Source: Deltaproteobacteria bacterium
GTDB lineage: Bacteria > Myxococcota > Polyangia > Polyangiales > B10-G4
Reading direction: 5' to 3'
Assembly (NCBI GenBank): GCA_019312705.1
Contig: JAFDCW010000168.1
Span: 1-7,886, forward strand
Length of the DNA stretch: 7,886 nucleotides
Within the stretch, counting starts at the first letter, position 1; each line of letters starts with the position of its first letter. Of this stretch, positions 5,893-7,886 are shown piece by piece. Under the pieces are notes generated by a model. The model saw only the letters and a program-made list of their open reading frames with translations, did not search any database and was not told the origin of the DNA. The position numbers and the translations under genes were made by a program.

Positions 5893-5916
5893 ACTGTGGT
5901 TTAGAAGGACCCTCCA

Positions 5917-6513
5917 GTGCATCTCATCACCGGCCTCGGCAATCCCGAACCTCAATACGAGGGCAACCGTCACAACGTGGGCTTCATGGTCATCGACCGC
6001 CTCGTGGACCGGTGGCGCGCGCCGTCCCTGCGCGAGAAGTTCAAGGGAGAGTTCGCGAAAGCATCGTTTCGCGGCGAGGACGCCGTGCTCCTCGAGCCGA
6101 TGACCTTCATGAATCTGAGCGGCGAGTCCGTGAGGCCGGCGATGCAGTTCTTCAAGATCGCCCTCGGTGAGGTCATCGTGATTCACGACGAGCTCGACCT
6201 GCCTTTCGGTGAGGTGCGCATCAAGGTCGGCGGCGGGGCCGCGGGCCACAACGGCCTGAAGAGCATCATCCAGCACGGCGGGGGCAACGGCTTCCTACGC
6301 GTCCGGGTCGGTATCGGCCGGCCCCGGTCCGGGCGGCCAGAGGGCTATGTTCTCAGTGATTTCGCGGCGATCGAGCGTGCGGAGCTCCCGGACGTGCTCG
6401 ACCGGGCCGCGGCCGCGGTGGAGGGCATCCTCGTCGATGGGGCCCCAAAAGCCATGAATCGGCTGCACGGCGGCAAGAAGAAGACTGCGAAAAAATCGGA
6501 CCCCGCTGGCTGA
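5917..6513 (+). CDS. pth: Peptidyl-tRNA hydrolase
   Basis: A 198-residue protein of the bacterial Pth1 family, which releases tRNA from peptidyl-tRNAs dropped by ribosomes. Conserved features are GLGNPEPQYEGNRHNVGF (6-23) with catalytic His19 and Asn9, PMTFMNLSGE with Asn66, IHDELDLPFG with Asp91, and GGGAAGHNGLKSI with Asn112. These correspond to E. coli N10, H20, N68, D93 and N114. Translation starts at GTG 5917 with AAGGA ending 7 nt upstream. The last ~15 residues are Lys-rich (GGKKKTAKKSDPAG), a short basic tail beyond the usual core. Its position after rplY is a common arrangement. The hairpin before it means its expression may depend on read-through; no clear promoter of its own was found. 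Confidence 0.98.
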   Translation: MHLITGLGNPEPQYEGNRHNVGFMVIDRLVDRWRAPSLREKFKGEFAKASFRGEDAVLLEPMTFMNLSGESVRPAMQFFKIALGEVIVIHDELDLPFGEVRIKVGGGAAGHNGLKSIIQHGGGNGFLRVRVGIGRPRSGRPEGYVLSDFAAIERAELPDVLDRAAAAVEGILVDGAPKAMNRLHGGKKKTAKKSDPAG

Positions 6514-6543
6514 CGGGGCTCGAACCTGCTAAACGACGCGCCT

Positions 6544-6586
6544 TCCTCGCTCCGGCATGCCGCCGGGGCCGCCCAGTCCGGGAGGA
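6544..6586 (+). promoter_or_regulatory. rpsF leader structure pairing the SD, candidate S6:S18 autoregulatory element
   Basis: TCCTC (6544-6548) pairs with GAGGA (6582-6586), most of the rpsF Shine-Dalgarno. Inside this stem GCTCCGGC (6549-6556) pairs with GCCGGGGC (6562-6569), 8 bp with one U-G, around the loop ATGCC. This leaves a 12-nt bulge (6570-6581) on the 3' side that contains CCG (6578-6580). An alternative fold pairs CCGG 6552-6555 with 6578-6581, continuous with the SD. Known rpsF leaders in other bacteria bind the S6:S18 complex through a bulged CCG that mimics its 16S rRNA site. The pairing is seen; equivalence to that motif is inferred. Confidence 0.5.
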
Positions 6587-6592
6587 CATGAA

Positions 6593-7297
6593 ATGACCCA
6601 GCTTGCAGAGAGTGGCAGCGCGCGTCCGCGCCACCACGAATACGAGACCATCTACATCCTGAAGCCGAACACCCTGCCCGAAGCGGCAGACAAGGTTTCG
6701 AACAGGGTCGAAGAGGTCATGAAGCGCCTCGACGGCAAGATCGTCCAGGTCGACAACTGGGGTAAGCGTCTGCTCGCCTACTCCATCCAGAAGAACAGCC
6801 GCGGCATCTTCGTCTACGTGCGTCACGTGTCGAAGAACGATGTCGTTGCCGAGGTCGAGCGTAACCTGCGTCTGCTCGACACCGTGCTTCGCTACCAGAC
6901 GATTCGCATCAACGAAGGCGTCGACCCCGCCGCGTTCGATATCGACCCCGAAGAGGTGAAGTTCGTCGCCGTCGAAGAAGAGGTGGAGGAGCCGGAAGAG
7001 CCGGAACCGGAAGAGGGTGCTGAGGCCGCCGAGGGCGCCGAAGCCGCTCCCGCCGCCGAGGGCGCCGAAGCCGCTCCCGCCGCCGAGGGCGCCGAAGCCG
7101 CTCCCGCAGCTGACACCGCTCCCGCCGCCGACGCCGCTCCCGCCGCCGAGGGCGCCGAAGCCGCTCCCGCAGCTGACACCGCTCCCGCCGCCGACGCCGC
7201 TCCGGCAGCTGACGCCGCTCCGGCAGCTGACGCCGCTCCCGCCGCCGATGCGGCCCCCGCCTCGGACGACGCCGCGTCCGACGACAAGTCCGAGTGA
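6593..7297 (+). CDS. rpsF: 30S ribosomal protein bS6 with a long repetitive acidic/Ala-Pro tail
   Basis: A 234-residue protein, against about 95-135 for most bS6. The core fold spans ~15-110: HHEYETIYILKPN, then VDNWGKRLLAYSIQKNSRGIFVYV and ERNLRLLDTVLRYQTIRI. It binds bS18 and 16S rRNA on the 30S platform. A tail from about residue 127 begins EEEVEEPEEPEPEE and continues as AEGAEAAPA and AADAAP repeats, ending SDDKSE. It has no aromatic residue and only one Lys, so it is presumably disordered. In E. coli the S6 C-terminus receives extra glutamates from RimK; whether that happens here is unknown. ATG 6593 has GGAGGA (6581-6586) 6 nt upstream. The in-frame ATG at 6557 is rejected because it lacks an SD and adds MPPGPPSPGGHE. 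ATG 6588 gives only Met-Lys-stop. Confidence 0.96.
   Translation: MTQLAESGSARPRHHEYETIYILKPNTLPEAADKVSNRVEEVMKRLDGKIVQVDNWGKRLLAYSIQKNSRGIFVYVRHVSKNDVVAEVERNLRLLDTVLRYQTIRINEGVDPAAFDIDPEEVKFVAVEEEVEEPEEPEPEEGAEAAEGAEAAPAAEGAEAAPAAEGAEAAPAADTAPAADAAPAAEGAEAAPAADTAPAADAAPAADAAPAADAAPAADAAPASDDAASDDKSE
7028..7108 (+). repeat. 27-bp tandem repeat, three copies, in the rpsF tail
   Basis: Copies at 7028-7054, 7055-7081 and 7082-7108 each encode AEGAEAAPA. They are identical except for the last base of the third copy. A fourth copy (7145-7171) lies inside the longer duplication downstream. Near-perfect DNA identity, including third codon positions, points to recent expansion. Confidence 0.92.
7079..7204 (+). 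repeat. 63-bp direct duplication in the rpsF tail, followed by 18-bp repeats
   Basis: Copies 7079-7141 and 7142-7204 differ only at the final base and each encode 21 residues (163-183 and 184-204). Immediately after come two 18-bp units (7205-7222 and 7223-7240) encoding AADAAP, differing at one base, then a synonymously diverged third (7241-7258). All units are multiples of 3, so the frame is kept. Confidence 0.92.
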
Positions 7298-7330
7298 ACC
7301 TCTCTCAGCAGACGATAAGGTAATAGACCA

Positions 7331-7630
7331 ATGGCATACGAAGAGAGTTCCGAAAAAGGCGCCATCGTGCGCGAATCCCGCACCGACGCCGACCCCCTCG
7401 GCCTGCGCCGCAAGCGCGGTGGCCGGAAGCGCCCGCCCTCCTTCACGATGGAAGTGGACTTCCGGTTCGATTACAAAGATCCGCAGCAGCTTCGGTACTT
7501 CATCACCGAGCGCGGCAAGATCGTGCCCCGGCGCATCAGCGGGCTGTCCGCGAAGCAGCAGCGCCAGCTCACCCTCGCCATCAAGCGGGCGCGCAATATC
7601 GCCCTCCTTCCCTACACTGCGACGAAGTGA
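7331..7630 (+). CDS. rpsR: 30S ribosomal protein bS18, N-terminally extended
   Basis: A 99-residue protein against ~75 in E. coli. The conserved core [51 protein letters not shown] (46-96) is unmistakable and binds bS6 and the central domain of 16S rRNA. The first ~25 residues are a mixed-charge extension. Next comes a basic patch, [11 protein letters not shown] (26-36), where some bS18 proteins carry zinc-binding cysteines; no Cys is present anywhere, so this is the zinc-free form. ATG 7331 has AAGG (7317-7320) 10 nt upstream. The gene lies 33 nt after rpsF, with no ssb or priB between them, unlike Firmicutes and E. coli respectively. Confidence 0.97.
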   Translation: MAYEESSEKGAIVRESRTDADPLGLRRKRGGRKRPPSFTMEVDFRFDYKDPQQLRYFITERGKIVPRRISGLSAKQQRQLTLAIKRARNIALLPYTATK

Positions 7631-7638
7631 GCTGAACG

Positions 7639-7886
7639 ATGGCAGGTAACATTCAAGTGGTCCTCCGGGAGGACTTCGACAATCTCGGGGCCTCCGGCGA
7701 GATCGTGAAGGTCCGTCCGGGTTACGCCCGCAACTTCCTCATTCCCCGCGGCCATGCCGTGATCGCCACCCGGTCCAACATCGCCCAGGCTGAGCACGAG
7801 CGTCGTCTCGCCCTCTCCCGGCTCGAGAAGGAGCGTCAGGAGGCGGAAGAGCAGGCCAAGGCAATCAAGGGCCTCTCCGTGCAGAT
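7639..7886 (+). CDS. rplI: 50S ribosomal protein bL9 (C-terminus off the window)
   Basis: Starting at ATG 7639, 82 codons are visible of a protein usually ~148 residues long. The N-terminal RNA-binding domain is clear: IQVVLREDFDNLGASGEIVKVRPGYARNFLIPRGHAVIAT (5-44). It is followed by the start of the long connecting helix, rich in Glu, Arg and Lys (IAQAEHERRLALSRLEKERQEAEEQAK). bL9 binds 23S rRNA and extends from the 50S surface. It begins 8 nt after the rpsR stop with only a weak GTGAG site, so coupling to rpsR is likely. The rpsF-rpsR-rplI order is widely conserved. Confidence 0.97.
   Translation, partial: MAGNIQVVLREDFDNLGASGEIVKVRPGYARNFLIPRGHAVIATRSNIAQAEHERRLALSRLEKERQEAEEQAKAIKGLSVQ

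Noticed and set aside
6499..6520. CCCCG-N8-CGGGG inverted repeat at the pth stop as a terminator
   Set aside because: Only 5 bp, overlaps the stop codon and has no T-run.
6553..6562. 10-bp palindrome CGGCATGCCG as a protein operator
   Set aside because: It falls within the transcribed rpsF leader and is better explained as part of the hairpin there.
7028..7258. CRISPR-like or mobile repeat array
   Set aside because: Repeats are contiguous without unique spacers, in-frame and multiples of 3; this is coding repeat expansion.
6892..7446. 184-codon minus-strand frame with Ser/Ala/Gly repeats
   Set aside because: Reverse-complement reading of the rpsF tail repeats; the repeat pattern is inherited from the real gene.
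7017..7649. 210-codon plus-strand frame rich in Pro/Leu
   Set aside because: Out-of-frame reading of the rpsF repeats running into rpsR; no independent start signal.

Overview
The window is high-GC DNA, roughly two-thirds G+C by eye. It carries a bacterial housekeeping locus. The order prs-rplY-pth-rpsF-rpsR-rplI, long Ala/Pro/Glu-rich tails on ribosomal proteins, a Cys-lacking S18 and a predicted lipoprotein next door suggest a Myxococcota / deltaproteobacteria-like organism. That placement is inference from gene order and style, not from a database match.

Left half, minus strand (3000 down to 1): four tightly packed genes probably form one operon. It reads from an XRE-type regulator with an unusual N-terminal half, to a NUDT19-like Nudix hydrolase (2 nt gap), to a MepA-like zinc murein endopeptidase (46 nt gap), to hisIE of histidine biosynthesis (4-nt ATGA overlap, C-terminus cut off by the window edge). 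A sigma70-like promoter with a small inverted repeat in its spacer lies just upstream of the regulator.

Middle (3001-4241): a 259-nt divergent intergenic region with several inverted and direct repeats leads into one plus-strand gene for an unrecognised lipoprotein with a tetrapeptide repeat tract. A 187-nt gap with a candidate promoter then precedes prs.

Right half, plus strand (4242-7886): prs (PRPP synthase), rplY (bL25/Ctc), a strong 14-bp hairpin terminator or attenuator, pth (peptidyl-tRNA hydrolase), then rpsF (bS6), rpsR (bS18) and rplI (bL9, cut by the window edge). Nucleotide precursor supply, ribosomal proteins and rescue of peptidyl-tRNA are thus grouped. The rpsF leader can fold so that its Shine-Dalgarno sequence is paired, in a layout recalling known S6:S18 autoregulatory leaders. 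bS6 has a tail of about 108 residues built from nearly identical DNA repeats.

I see no mobile element, CRISPR array, tRNA or rRNA, and no clear new defence or biosynthetic system. The points most worth checking are the rpsF leader, the repeat-built S6 tail, the mixed regulator-Nudix-endopeptidase-hisIE operon, and SD-sequestering hairpins in front of several genes.
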